The notes beneath the pieces were generated by a model. The model saw only the letters and a list, made by a program, of their open reading frames with translations, was not told where the DNA came from and did no database searches. From positions 1-9,964 of the forward strand of contig CAAELJ010000160.1 in the NCBI GenBank assembly GCA_900756725.1: DNA of 9,964 nucleotides, read 5' to 3'. Source of the DNA: an uncultured Collinsella sp. (GTDB lineage: Bacteria > Actinomycetota > Coriobacteriia > Coriobacteriales > Coriobacteriaceae). Positions 1 to 5,972 of this stretch are shown piece after piece; the stretch's first letter is position 1, and the number at the start of each line of letters is the position of its first letter. Made by a program: the position numbers and the translations under genes.

Positions 1-1
1 A

Positions 2-202
2 AAAAGATATTTCAACCGCCCGATTGCCAGGTTCGTCGGAGGAGATGTCCGATTCCGACTCTCTTGTAGGAAGAGCTTGAGATCGTATTGGCCCAAGGCA
101 ATCTTAAAGCAGTCTCATTGGCAAATCTTCGCTCCTGTTGTGTTGAGGTGTAAGGTATCAGTGATTGATGTTTTGTGGCGGGTAGATTGGGGCCTTCCTT
201 GA
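2..202 (+). CDS. C-terminal end of an unrecognised protein, cut by the window edge
   Basis: One frame stays open from the window edge to a TGA at 200-202, giving 66 residues that include IARFVGGDVRF and, near the end, VLWRVDWGLP. It is rich in Trp, Arg and Val, with no obvious membrane helix or metal motif. It overlaps the first possible start of the following ABC exporter gene (GTG 175) by 28 bases and its in-frame TTG 199 as TTGA, an arrangement typical of translationally coupled operon genes. That coupling would explain why the exporter gene has no clear ribosome binding site. I do not recognise the family. The frame could be open by chance, because 66 codons is short. Confidence 0.45.
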   Translation, partial: KRYFNRPIARFVGGDVRFRLSCRKSLRSYWPKAILKQSHWQIFAPVVLRCKVSVIDVLWRVDWGLP

Positions 203-1827
203 TTCGATGCGTTCTCTCGAGGTTCATCAGAGCAAAAGGGGCTTTCGTCTTCATTGCTATCACGGTGATTGGAACCGCTCTCTCCTATGCCATGCCATAC
301 GTGAACGGGAAATTCTTAGATTTTCTTCTCGGTAACCGCAGCGAAAGAGACGCCGTACTCTTCGCGCTCCTGGTTGCGTCAATAGGAGTTTTCTCCACCC
401 TCTTTACTTATTTTGCAGGAACACTTTCCATTCGCATAACCACGAGACTTTCCTTTGATCTTCTCAGGGAGGCCGTCTTGCGTTTTGAAAGAGACGATTA
501 CTTGGTGAGTCGGACCATCGATCCAGCCTATACAACGCAACGGATTATTTCCGACTCCAGCGTGGTCTCATCCTTCGTTTTGGCGAATTTTATCAGTGCG
601 CCGCTGTCCATTGTAGCCATTCCCATCGTATTGCTTATCATATGGTCAATTGATTCAACTCTCGCGGTGTTTTCCATCATTCTCCTCATCGTGTATTTCT
701 GTGTAATTACTGGGTTGAGGAAACTTTTGTATAGGGTCACGTATGAGAAGAAAGAGGCGGACAGCGCCTTTTACGCCGCAATTGCATCGCAGCTTAATCA
801 GATTCTCAACATTCAACTGACATCTTCGTACGGCAAGAGCGAACAAGCGCTCGACGCTGGGTTTAAGAGCTATTTTCCCAAAGTTTTGCGCTCCGGAAAG
901 CTATCATATTCTCTGACATCGCTCGATGGTCTTTTCGCAGCGTTGTTTCAAGCGGTGATACTTGTTGTTTCCGGAGTACGAATCATTAACGGAACTATGT
1001 CAATAGGCGAGTACACTATCATCGGTACATACTTCGCGGTTCTCTTTAAGACTTTGAAAAGTATGATGTCATTGTTCAAATCCTATCAAGATGCCAAAGC
1101 ATCATGGGATAGGACGGCTATCGCGACGAGAGAAAAGGAGAGATCGGGGTGGAATCGGACCGATTTAGCTAAACTCGATGAAATAAATGACATTTCGGTA
1201 TCTGATTTGGAATTCTCGGTTGCCCTTCCAGACGGATCTGTCCGAGAGGTCCTCGGCGGGTTTTCTTTCAAGTTTTCCGGTCCTGGTACATATTGCATAG
1301 TTGGGGAAAACGGAAGAGGCAAGACGTCACTTCTTTACTTGATGCTCGGGCTATACTCATCGAAAGGCAAAGTAAAATACAACGGCGTGCCAATCGAAGA
1401 ATGCGACTTGGATTACATACGTGCGAGAGAGATATCGTGCTGCCCACAGTTGTGCTTCGCGCCGGACGAAACGGTGAAAGAGCTGTTAGAGTATTTCGGC
1501 ACGCCCTTTTCTTCCTATCACCGGGGTGTAGATGGCCTACTTTCGCTGGAAAACAGCGTGAAGGAGTTGCTCGGGAAACGTTGCTCCGCGCTTTCGGGCG
1601 GTGAGCTGCGCCGAGTGTACTTATGGTCGGCGATTTCACGCAAGTCGTCAGTTTTGGTACTCGACGAGCCCACGACTGGGTTAGACGCTGTAAGCCGCGC
1701 CGAGCTTGCGGCCTATGTTAAGCGCAACAAGCAAAGCCAGCTGATCATCGTTGTCTCTCACGATGACGAGATGGTCGGCGCGGTAGAAGGGGTAGTGGAT
1801 TTAGGCAGCATGTACCAGGGTAAATGA
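175..1827 (+). CDS. ABC exporter, fused transmembrane and ATP-binding domains
   Basis: A 550-residue half-transporter. The membrane domain occupies about residues 1-310, with hydrophobic segments near 24-42, 60-80, 130-157, 160-180, 250-272 and 280-297. The ATPase domain follows from about 335: Walker A GENGRGKT at 377-384, Q-loop Gln425, signature LSGGE at 473-477, Walker B VLVLDE at 493-498 with the D-loop GLD, and switch His529. All catalytic positions are intact. It has the usual length for a type IV exporter and lacks an N-terminal C39 peptidase, so it would not cut a leader itself. It would work as a homodimer or with a partner beyond the left edge, exporting a peptide, lipid or drug. 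The start is uncertain: GTG 175 is the first possible codon after an in-frame stop, and TTG 199, coupled to the upstream TGA, is the alternative; neither has a strong Shine-Dalgarno. It converges on the RiPP operon, so peptide export is plausible but inferred. Confidence 0.88.
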   Translation: MAGRLGPSLIRCVLSRFIRAKGAFVFIAITVIGTALSYAMPYVNGKFLDFLLGNRSERDAVLFALLVASIGVFSTLFTYFAGTLSIRITTRLSFDLLREAVLRFERDDYLVSRTIDPAYTTQRIISDSSVVSSFVLANFISAPLSIVAIPIVLLIIWSIDSTLAVFSIILLIVYFCVITGLRKLLYRVTYEKKEADSAFYAAIASQLNQILNIQLTSSYGKSEQALDAGFKSYFPKVLRSGKLSYSLTSLDGLFAALFQAVILVVSGVRIINGTMSIGEYTIIGTYFAVLFKTLKSMMSLFKSYQDAKASWDRTAIATREKERSGWNRTDLAKLDEINDISVSDLEFSVALPDGSVREVLGGFSFKFSGPGTYCIVGENGRGKTSLLYLMLGLYSSKGKVKYNGVPIEECDLDYIRAREISCCPQLCFAPDETVKELLEYFGTPFSSYHRGVDGLLSLENSVKELLGKRCSALSGGELRRVYLWSAISRKSSVLVLDEPTTGLDAVSRAELAAYVKRNKQSQLIIVVSHDDEMVGAVEGVVDLGSMYQGK

Positions 1828-2198
1828 TGACAAGTGTAGTGCTACCCAACTGGCAGAGATAACAAAAAGGCGATGCAGATGCACGTAGCATTCAGGCGGT
1901 TCGGACTCGGTGCCTTCACGCCATCGCAACGCTTTCAGATATAGTTCTCGTTCTCTTACTAAAGGAAACTTTAGTCTACGTCATCTTGTCGAGACAGAGG
2001 TGAAGCGAAGTGTTGTCGCGACGTATCTTATTCCAGGTGGCTCAGTATCAGCGTGAGAATCGCACCAAAGTGTACTTACGATTCTCGTGTCCCACGGACA
2101 ACATGAGCTGAGCATTGAGGTTCCACCCTTTGCTGCAACTACACGGGGTTGGACGGCAATGAATATGCCGGGCCGCATACCACGCGCAGCGGGGGTCC
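1828..2198. other. Intergenic stretch, no intact gene
   Basis: No frame here has a convincing start, ribosome binding site and protein-like product. One plus-strand frame, open at about 1860-2003, contains the protein-like run IVLVLLLKETLVYVIL but has no start codon, so it may be the remains of a gene. A perfect 7-bp hairpin with a GAAA loop lies at 1958-1975 (ACTAAAG / CTTTAGT). It has no T-run after it and is not a clear terminator for the exporter gene. The stretch looks like decayed accessory DNA leading into the IS110 remnant. Confidence 0.5.
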
Positions 2199-2324
2199 AT
2201 GTCCCAGTATGTTGCCTACAGCAGCCTCGATGTCCACGCACACATCATCTCTGCCTTCGCGTTCAATCCATTTGCCGGAGAGTGCGAGGGTTGCCAGGCC
2301 GTAGAATTCGAGCCGAACAAATGA
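2199..2324 (+). pseudogene. IS110-family transposase, N-terminal remnant
   Basis: From ATG 2199 a 41-residue reading contains YVAYSSLDVHAHIISAFAF followed by NPFAGE. In the IS110 (DEDD) transposase family the protein opens with a short strand carrying the first catalytic Asp in a context like G/S-LDVHA, then a second strand and a T/A-GE turn; the match is to that start. After about residue 28 the likeness ends (ECEGCQAVEFEPNK, then TGA), and no RNase H core or C-terminal Ser domain follows in any frame. A full transposase is roughly 300-400 residues, so this is a dead fragment. It shows that the gap between the exporter and the RiPP operon has hosted mobile DNA. The family call rests on a short motif. 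Confidence 0.55.
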
Positions 2325-2410
2325 AATGCGGTATCAGCGCATAGGATTAAACTGACGATTGCTTTGCACTGAGAATACGCTTGGAAAGCCGCTATGGGTG
2401 GCGGCCCGGG

Positions 2411-2469
2411 TTAAATAGAGAAGCCCGTCCGATCACTTTCATGTGGCGAACGGTCGGGCTTCTTATTCC
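2411..2469 (-). terminator. Hairpin terminator at the end of the RiPP operon
   Basis: Arms 2419-2427 (AGAAGCCCG) and 2455-2463 (CGGGCTTCT) pair perfectly over 9 bp. One mismatch follows, then 3 more pairs (2429-2431 with 2451-2453), closing a 19-base loop. It lies about 60 bases beyond the stop of the last minus-strand gene. The T-tract is modest on both strands (CTATTTAA after the minus-strand stem, TATTCC after the plus-strand stem), so it may act in both directions. A second short stem, GCCGC/GCGGC, sits beside it at 2388-2405. Confidence 0.6.
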
Positions 2470-2527
2470 ACTTGCCAATGCTCGGCTCATATTGGAAGAA
2501 AGCTACGCTAATGTTTGCGTGACACTC

Positions 2528-2635
2528 CTATTTTCTCCGAAGAAAGAGTCGGATAATGAAGAATAGAATTAAAAAAGGTGCCAGATATAACGCAAGTATA
2601 AAGGCTAATCCAACGAGACCTTGCAATAATGGCAT
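2528..2635 (-). CDS. 35-residue single-helix membrane peptide
   Basis: ATG 2633-2635 is preceded by a strong Shine-Dalgarno, GGGAGG, 4 bases upstream, and the frame runs to TAG at 2528-2530. The product opens MPLLQGLVGLAFILALYL, continues as almost pure Leu/Ile/Phe to about residue 28, and ends FLRRK. That is one transmembrane helix with a basic cytoplasmic tail. It lies 78 bases after the second precursor on the same strand and just before the terminator, so it reads as the last gene of the RiPP operon. I know no named family for it. Possible roles are immunity to the peptide, an export or membrane helper, or a small hydrophobic toxin or antimicrobial. The ribosome site, composition and position support a real gene; the function is open. 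Confidence 0.6.
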   Translation of the reverse strand: MPLLQGLVGLAFILALYLAPFLILFFIIRLFLRRK

Positions 2636-2713
2636 AACTCCTCCCAGACACGAGATTTTGGTATTTGTTCCCATCTTATTCTGAATTGGACCAAATAGTT
2701 CCTAGCCACAAAA

Positions 2714-2893
2714 CTACTCGTCAACTGGATCGCACCAATCTGCTGGCAAAACACAGCTTGATTCTTTATCGACATAGCACCAATCCGCAACAGGGCACTC
2801 GGCGATGTCGTAAAAATTGCATATATCAACTCCAAGACAACAAGGCTCAACGGGAGGATGTTCATTTGAACCAACAGGATGGATATGCTTCAT
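2714..2893 (-). CDS. Cys/Asp-rich RiPP precursor peptide 2 (59 residues)
   Basis: ATG 2891-2893 has GAGGAG 5 bases upstream; the stop is TAG 2714-2716. The leader begins MKHIHPVGSNEHPP and the core begins near residue 17. There are seven cysteines (18, 19, 25, 33, 39, 47, 54). Four are in CxxxD motifs (C19-D23, C25-D29, C33-D37, C54-D58) and one in CxxD (C39-D42). The block CLGVDIC..YD.A matches precursor 1, so the two genes are duplicates that diverged mainly in the linker. In ranthipeptides such as freyrasin, a SPASM radical SAM enzyme joins Cys sulphur to the beta carbon of an Asp placed four residues later, which fits this motif. The acidic core has no Gly-Gly cleavage site that I can see. 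The family assignment is inference; a metal-binding Cys-rich peptide is the main alternative. Confidence 0.78.
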   Translation of the reverse strand: MKHIHPVGSNEHPPVEPCCLGVDICNFYDIAECPVADWCYVDKESSCVLPADWCDPVDE

Positions 2894-2923
2894 AACAGCT
2901 CCTCACCTTAATCCAATTAGAGA

Positions 2924-3127
2924 CTACGTTTGATCAATGCCACAGTGATCTACAACGCAGATGCTGCCGCCATCCATGTCATAGTCGCAGTAATCGTATG
3001 CACCACAGCCATCTGCTTTATCATAAACAGTACAGATGTCAGTAATGCCCAAGAGGCAGTCAAAAGACATCGGCTTCACGCCTGCCTCGTCGCCACTTCC
3101 TGGATTAATCGGATGAATATGCTTCAC
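2924..3127 (-). CDS. Cys/Asp-rich RiPP precursor peptide 1 (67 residues)
   Basis: GTG 3125-3127 has GGGAGG 5 bases upstream. The frame is also open further upstream, but the start used here is fixed by this site and by the match to the paralogue. The leader is MKHIHPINPGSGDEAG and the core begins near Cys24. Six cysteines lie at 24, 32, 41, 47, 57 and 62. Motifs are CxxxD at C32-D36 and C41-D45, and CxxD at C47-D50, C57-D60 and C62-D65. It shares the MKHIHP start, the DIC..YD.A block and the spacing of the last two cysteines with precursor 2, whose start codon is only 30 bases after this stop. Because it follows the SPASM maturase gene on the same strand, it is the predicted substrate. The MKHI opening recalls SCIFF precursors, but the Asp-rich core differs from them. 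Confidence 0.8.
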   Translation of the reverse strand: MKHIHPINPGSGDEAGVKPMSFDCLLGITDICTVYDKADGCGAYDYCDYDMDGGSICVVDHCGIDQT

Positions 3128-3296
3128 GACTACCTCCCTTTGAGTGCAGAAAAACCTCAATATTGTGTATAACAAACCAAGATGTCTAGTTCACCATATT
3201 TCTAGAATGGTTTCGGCGAACGTAGCAATAAGCTTCGCAGACGGTAATCAGAAGAACGAACACCTCCACAATGGTGACAGCAATGCGCTGAACCGC
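3128..3296 (-). other. Gap between maturase and first precursor
   Basis: This 169-base gap is long for an operon and may hold a promoter or processing site for the peptide genes. I see no strong promoter; TGGTGA and TTATAC, 18 bases apart just upstream of precursor 1, are the best weak pair. A minus-strand reading from GTG 3267-3269 to TAG 3186-3188 would give a 27-residue peptide starting VEVFVLLITVCEAYCYVRR. It resembles a one-helix membrane peptide but has no ribosome binding site before its start, so I do not call it a gene. Confidence 0.4.
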
Positions 3297-4655
3297 TTAT
3301 TCCGATACAGTAGCTTCTCGTTGATTTTTCTCCTGCGAAGATGAGTGGCGGGAAATAAGGTCAAAAGCCATCTCGTAGCACATTTTTCTATATTCACATG
3401 ATGCAGGGTGTAGACTCTTGGGCAAGTAGCCGTGCTCGCCTGCAGCCTCCCAGCTACAGCCCCCACCACAGAAAGACCGAGCCCAACAGTCCGTACAGTC
3501 AATTCTTTTTTCGACACCCTGACTCCAGTTTTCAATATACCTAGTTTCGTCAATTCCGGTGACGATGTTGCCCATTTTGAATCGCATCATCCCGACAAAC
3601 CTGTGACAGGGGTATACGTCCCCTTCGGGAGTCACGGAAATAAAACGCCTGCCAGCCCCGCATCCGACAAAGGCGATCCTGTTGCTCATAATCAAATCAA
3701 CTGCAGTTTTCAATGTTCTAAACAAGGGCTTTTCCCCTTGATCAATCTGTTTGAGATATTGATCCGCCAAATCTATTAGGCCCGCCCTGATTTTGTTTAA
3801 TGAGTGTTCGTCGAGTTTGATATTCTCATCGAATGAGCTCACGGGCGAGAAGTAAATCCTTCTGAAGCCCATCTCTTTAAACTGAAGATAGTCTTCAACA
3901 AGGTTACAGTTATTATTTGTTAAGGTCGCTCTTGCGCCGAAGGGGAACGACTCGGAAAAACGACGAACGTTTTTGTCGATATCGGAGAAAGAGCCGCCTC
4001 CCGTCTTGTACGGGCGCGATGCATCGTGCTTGCATCCTGTACCATCGAGACTAATCAGAACAGAAAACCCGTGCTCCTTGAAAGAATTCACAGCAGTGTC
4101 ATTCAAAAGCGTTCCGTTGGTCGTAATAGAATAGGTAAAGTTTCTATTGGGGTATATTCTTTTTGAATAGTCGACCGTTTTCCATATCAGCGGCTCGTTA
4201 ATCATGGGTTCCCCACCAAAAAAGACGATCGCAAGCGTTTCGTTTTCCGATGAACTTGCGACGAGGTAGTCGACCGCCTTGAAGGCTATCTCGTCTGTCA
4301 TCAGCAGAGGAGACGTTCCATAATCTCCTTTACCGGCAAAACAGTAACTACAACCAAGGTTGCATGCATGTGAAACGTGGAGTTCGATGGATCTAAGTTT
4401 TCGAGGCGTGTCTTTTGTTAAGAAAGTCCGCTCAGACAATCGTTGATACTCATCAATGTCGTCTTCAAGTTCTGCTATGGTCGTTTGGTCGTAGCCTTTC
4501 GCAGCAAGTGACTTTGTTAGCAACTTCGAGTTGACCGTTCTTCCCGATGCTTCAAATATGCGAAGCGCATCTTCTGATGCTTGGTCAACCTGAAAGCAAT
4601 TGCGAGTGACCTCATCGAAGCAGTAACGACGATCACTTACTGAGAAAAAATGCAT
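3297..4655 (-). CDS. Radical SAM/SPASM peptide maturase
   Basis: A 452-residue enzyme predicted to modify the two Cys-rich peptides encoded after it. Residues 1 to about 80 resemble the RiPP recognition/PqqD-like region of such maturases (start MHFFSVSDRRYCFDEVTRN). The radical SAM core carries CNLGCSYC with Cys98, 102 and 105 for the SAM-binding [4Fe-4S] cluster, and FFGGEP at 145-150. The SPASM region has Cys332, Cys350, then CTDCWARSFCGGGC (Cys387, 390, 396, 400) and Cys420, with a further Cys426; this fits two auxiliary clusters. Such enzymes form thioether or C-C links in the cytoplasm before leader removal. ATG 4653-4655 is preferred because GAGG lies 5 bases upstream; GTG 4683-4685 would add ten residues but has a poorly placed site. 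The subfamily (ranthipeptide type) is inferred from the substrates. Confidence 0.92.
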   Translation of the reverse strand: MHFFSVSDRRYCFDEVTRNCFQVDQASEDALRIFEASGRTVNSKLLTKSLAAKGYDQTTIAELEDDIDEYQRLSERTFLTKDTPRKLRSIELHVSHACNLGCSYCFAGKGDYGTSPLLMTDEIAFKAVDYLVASSSENETLAIVFFGGEPMINEPLIWKTVDYSKRIYPNRNFTYSITTNGTLLNDTAVNSFKEHGFSVLISLDGTGCKHDASRPYKTGGGSFSDIDKNVRRFSESFPFGARATLTNNNCNLVEDYLQFKEMGFRRIYFSPVSSFDENIKLDEHSLNKIRAGLIDLADQYLKQIDQGEKPLFRTLKTAVDLIMSNRIAFVGCGAGRRFISVTPEGDVYPCHRFVGMMRFKMGNIVTGIDETRYIENWSQGVEKRIDCTDCWARSFCGGGCSWEAAGEHGYLPKSLHPASCEYRKMCYEMAFDLISRHSSSQEKNQREATVSE

Positions 4656-4685
4656 ACGTTCCTCAATTTCATGCTGGACTGGCAC

Positions 4686-5171
4686 TAACCTTGTTTATTG
4701 TTGCGCAGCTATAAAAAACCACCAGCGGGGATTCGGTGTGCGGCCCAATCGGACTCCCAAAAGGTTCTATTTGAGACTGGCAAGCTTTGTGTTGTTGGCA
4801 CTTCGACAGCGCTCTTTATTCCAACATGGAGCCTCGCAGTTTGAGTCGACTTGCCTCTGGAAGGTCCGATCTTAACTTGATTTAGGATGAAAACAGATTA
4901 CAGGCGCGCTCCTCTAGAAAGAAAGGAAACCAATCGCCGCCTTTCACCAGGAAAGTTTTTATAGCCCACCTCGAGCAAAATGAAAGATGCGAGAGCGATT
5001 GGGGAACAACGCGAATCTCCCCTTTTGGGTGGGAGCGAGCCTTCAGCCACCGGCGAACGACTCGCCCTGGTCAGAATCTGGAAGTGGTGCCGGGCCGCTT
5101 GGGCCTCCCCGGTGACTTCGTGGGGCTTACCTGCCTGACGTCGAGGAGTACATCCGCAAGATTCGTTCCCT
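4686..5171. other. Intergenic and gene debris upstream of the maturase and FHA fragment
   Basis: The left part should hold the minus-strand maturase promoter, but I see no good -35/-10 pair, only the A/T-rich TTTTTTATAGC stretch about 25 bases before GTG 4685. A plus-strand reading from ATG 4980 to TGA 5136-5138 (52 residues, beginning MKDARAIGEQRES) is in the same frame as the FHA reading that follows, yet lacks a ribosome site and is not recognisable. A protein-like run, LPDVEEYIRKIRSLCRLL, occurs in another frame at about 5130-5190. Together these suggest a broken gene upstream of the FHA domain. Composition changes from AT-richer to GC-rich here. Confidence 0.45.
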
Positions 5172-5651
5172 ATGCCGTTTGCTCTCACGCCCGCCTTAGT
5201 TCCAAGTCGGGCGAGCCGCCGCGCTCATGCGACCCGTGGCGGCGACACGTCGACGCCGCGCTCGCTGAGCACATCTTCGGTCGCGGGCGAGCACGAGGTC
5301 GCGCCGGCGCATCCGCTGGGACTGCTGTGCGTGCAAAACGGCTACGTGGTGAGCGTCCCGCGCTGGATTCAGCCGAGTGAGGAAGGCGTTGAGATCGGCG
5401 CGCTGGCAACGGGGGAGGGCGGCATCACCGACGACGTCTCGGCCCGCCATGCCCATATCTGGTGCGATGCTCAAAATATCTGGCACGTCGAGGACTTGTC
5501 GTCCACCAACGGAACCATGGTGGTAAACGGCGCGACGAACGTCTGCATCCAGGTCGAGCCCGGCCGCTCCGCTCAGCTCAACCCCGGCGACGAGCTCAGA
5601 CTTGGCGAATCCACCACCTACGCTATCCTCCTCGGCGTCGGCGCCCTCTAA
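5172..5651 (+). CDS. FHA-domain protein, probably an N-terminally truncated fragment
   Basis: The reading from ATG 5172 gives 159 residues. The first 50 or so are a Ser/Thr/Pro/Arg-rich linker. The rest is a forkhead-associated domain: strands around GLLCVQNGYVVSV, then GITDDVSARHAHI with the conserved Ser-Arg-x-x-His (residues about 93-97), and EDLSSTNGTMVVNG near 111-124 with the SxxNGT turn that helps bind phosphothreonine. The end NPGDELRLGESTTYAILLG is the usual last pair of FHA strands. Such domains read Ser/Thr kinase signals. ATG 5172 has no Shine-Dalgarno, and the frame is stopped by TGA 5136-5138 just upstream, so the original protein was probably longer and is now broken. GTG 5330 is another possible start but would trim the domain closely. 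Strand and domain are certain; the start is not. Confidence 0.75.
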   Translation: MPFALTPALVPSRASRRAHATRGGDTSTPRSLSTSSVAGEHEVAPAHPLGLLCVQNGYVVSVPRWIQPSEEGVEIGALATGEGGITDDVSARHAHIWCDAQNIWHVEDLSSTNGTMVVNGATNVCIQVEPGRSAQLNPGDELRLGESTTYAILLGVGAL

Positions 5652-5673
5652 CTCATCCCCCCCCCAATGAGTT
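5650..5673. repeat. Small inverted repeat with a nine-C loop after the FHA stop
   Basis: AACTCAT (5650-5656) and ATGAGTT (5667-5673) are perfect complements flanking nine consecutive C (5657-5665). This could be a weak hairpin ending the FHA gene, but there is no T-run. The C tract is a candidate for slippage and lies outside coding sequence. Confidence 0.4.
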
Positions 5674-5736
5674 GCGGTGAAATAGGGACTGTTTAAGGCC
5701 GCGACCGGCAAAAACAGCCCCCATTTCACCGCAACT
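5670..5736. repeat. Large inverted repeat (25-bp arms, 17-base loop)
   Basis: Arms 5670-5694 and 5712-5736 match at 23 of 25 positions when one is reversed and complemented; each begins AGTTGCGGTGAAAT in its own orientation. The two mismatches are A/G differences that become G-U pairs in minus-strand RNA, as expected if the structure is kept. It lies between two same-direction genes without a T-run, so it looks more like a REP- or MITE-type dispersed element than a plain terminator. I recall similar sequences from Collinsella intergenic regions, but could not search. Confidence 0.75.
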
Positions 5737-5794
5737 GTCGTGTGGTCGGCGATAGAGAAACGAGGGTGGATTTCCGGACGCACAACACATGAGA

Positions 5795-5850
5795 GTGGAT
5801 AATCTCCCACTTTTGGCCAAGATACAGGCAAAAAGTGGGAGATTATCCAC
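5795..5850. repeat. Perfect inverted repeat (20-bp arms, 16-base loop)
   Basis: Arms 5795-5814 (starting GTGGATAATCTCCCAC) and 5831-5850 are perfect reverse complements. There is no T-run beyond either arm, so it is not a standard intrinsic terminator. Its sequence is unrelated to the hairpin ending 58 bases earlier, so two different elements stand side by side. The perfect arms suggest a recent arrival or selection on the structure. I think it is a dispersed palindromic repeat. Confidence 0.75.
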
Positions 5851-5904
5851 GTTCGATGCAGGCTGCGACTTTTCCGTCCGAGGGGCCATCTCGCCCCTTG
5901 GCAG

Positions 5905-5972
5905 TCACCTAAGGTAAACCTTTACCGCCCACCTATATTTGCCGAAATATGGCCTGACGGCGGGGTACAATG
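5905..5972 (+). promoter_or_regulatory. Putative nifJ control region with two dyads and a -10-like box
   Basis: GGTAAACCTTTACC (5913-5926) is a perfect 6-bp dyad with a two-base centre. ATATTTGCCGAAATAT (5935-5950) is a second perfect 6-bp dyad with a four-base centre. Sixteen bases later, TACAAT at 5966-5971 resembles a -10 box; there is no good -35 at 17 bases, and TTGCCG at 5939-5944 is 21 bases away. The order of two operator-like palindromes before a -10 box suggests regulated transcription of nifJ. The regulator is unknown. The promoter itself is inferred. Confidence 0.35.

Noticed and set aside
2087..2344. Plus-strand 85-codon frame
   Set aside because: No ribosome site or recognisable domain; it overlaps the IS110-like reading in another frame.
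2381..2566. Plus-strand 61-codon frame
   Set aside because: It runs through the terminator hairpin and into the antisense of the membrane peptide gene.
2605..2874. Minus-strand 89-codon frame over precursor 2
   Set aside because: It is out of frame with the Cys-rich precursor, starts inside it and lacks its own ribosome site; the 59-codon frame has the paralogue match.
3432..3779. Plus-strand 115-codon frame
   Set aside because: Antisense to the SPASM region of the maturase; no domain.
4930..5000. CCAATCGC and GCGATTGG, 8-bp inverted repeat
   Set aside because: Arms are 55 bases apart with no other sign of an element; could be chance.
5196..5831. Minus-strand 211-codon frame over the FHA gene
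   Set aside because: Antisense of a clear FHA domain, rich in Arg/Ala, no ribosome site.
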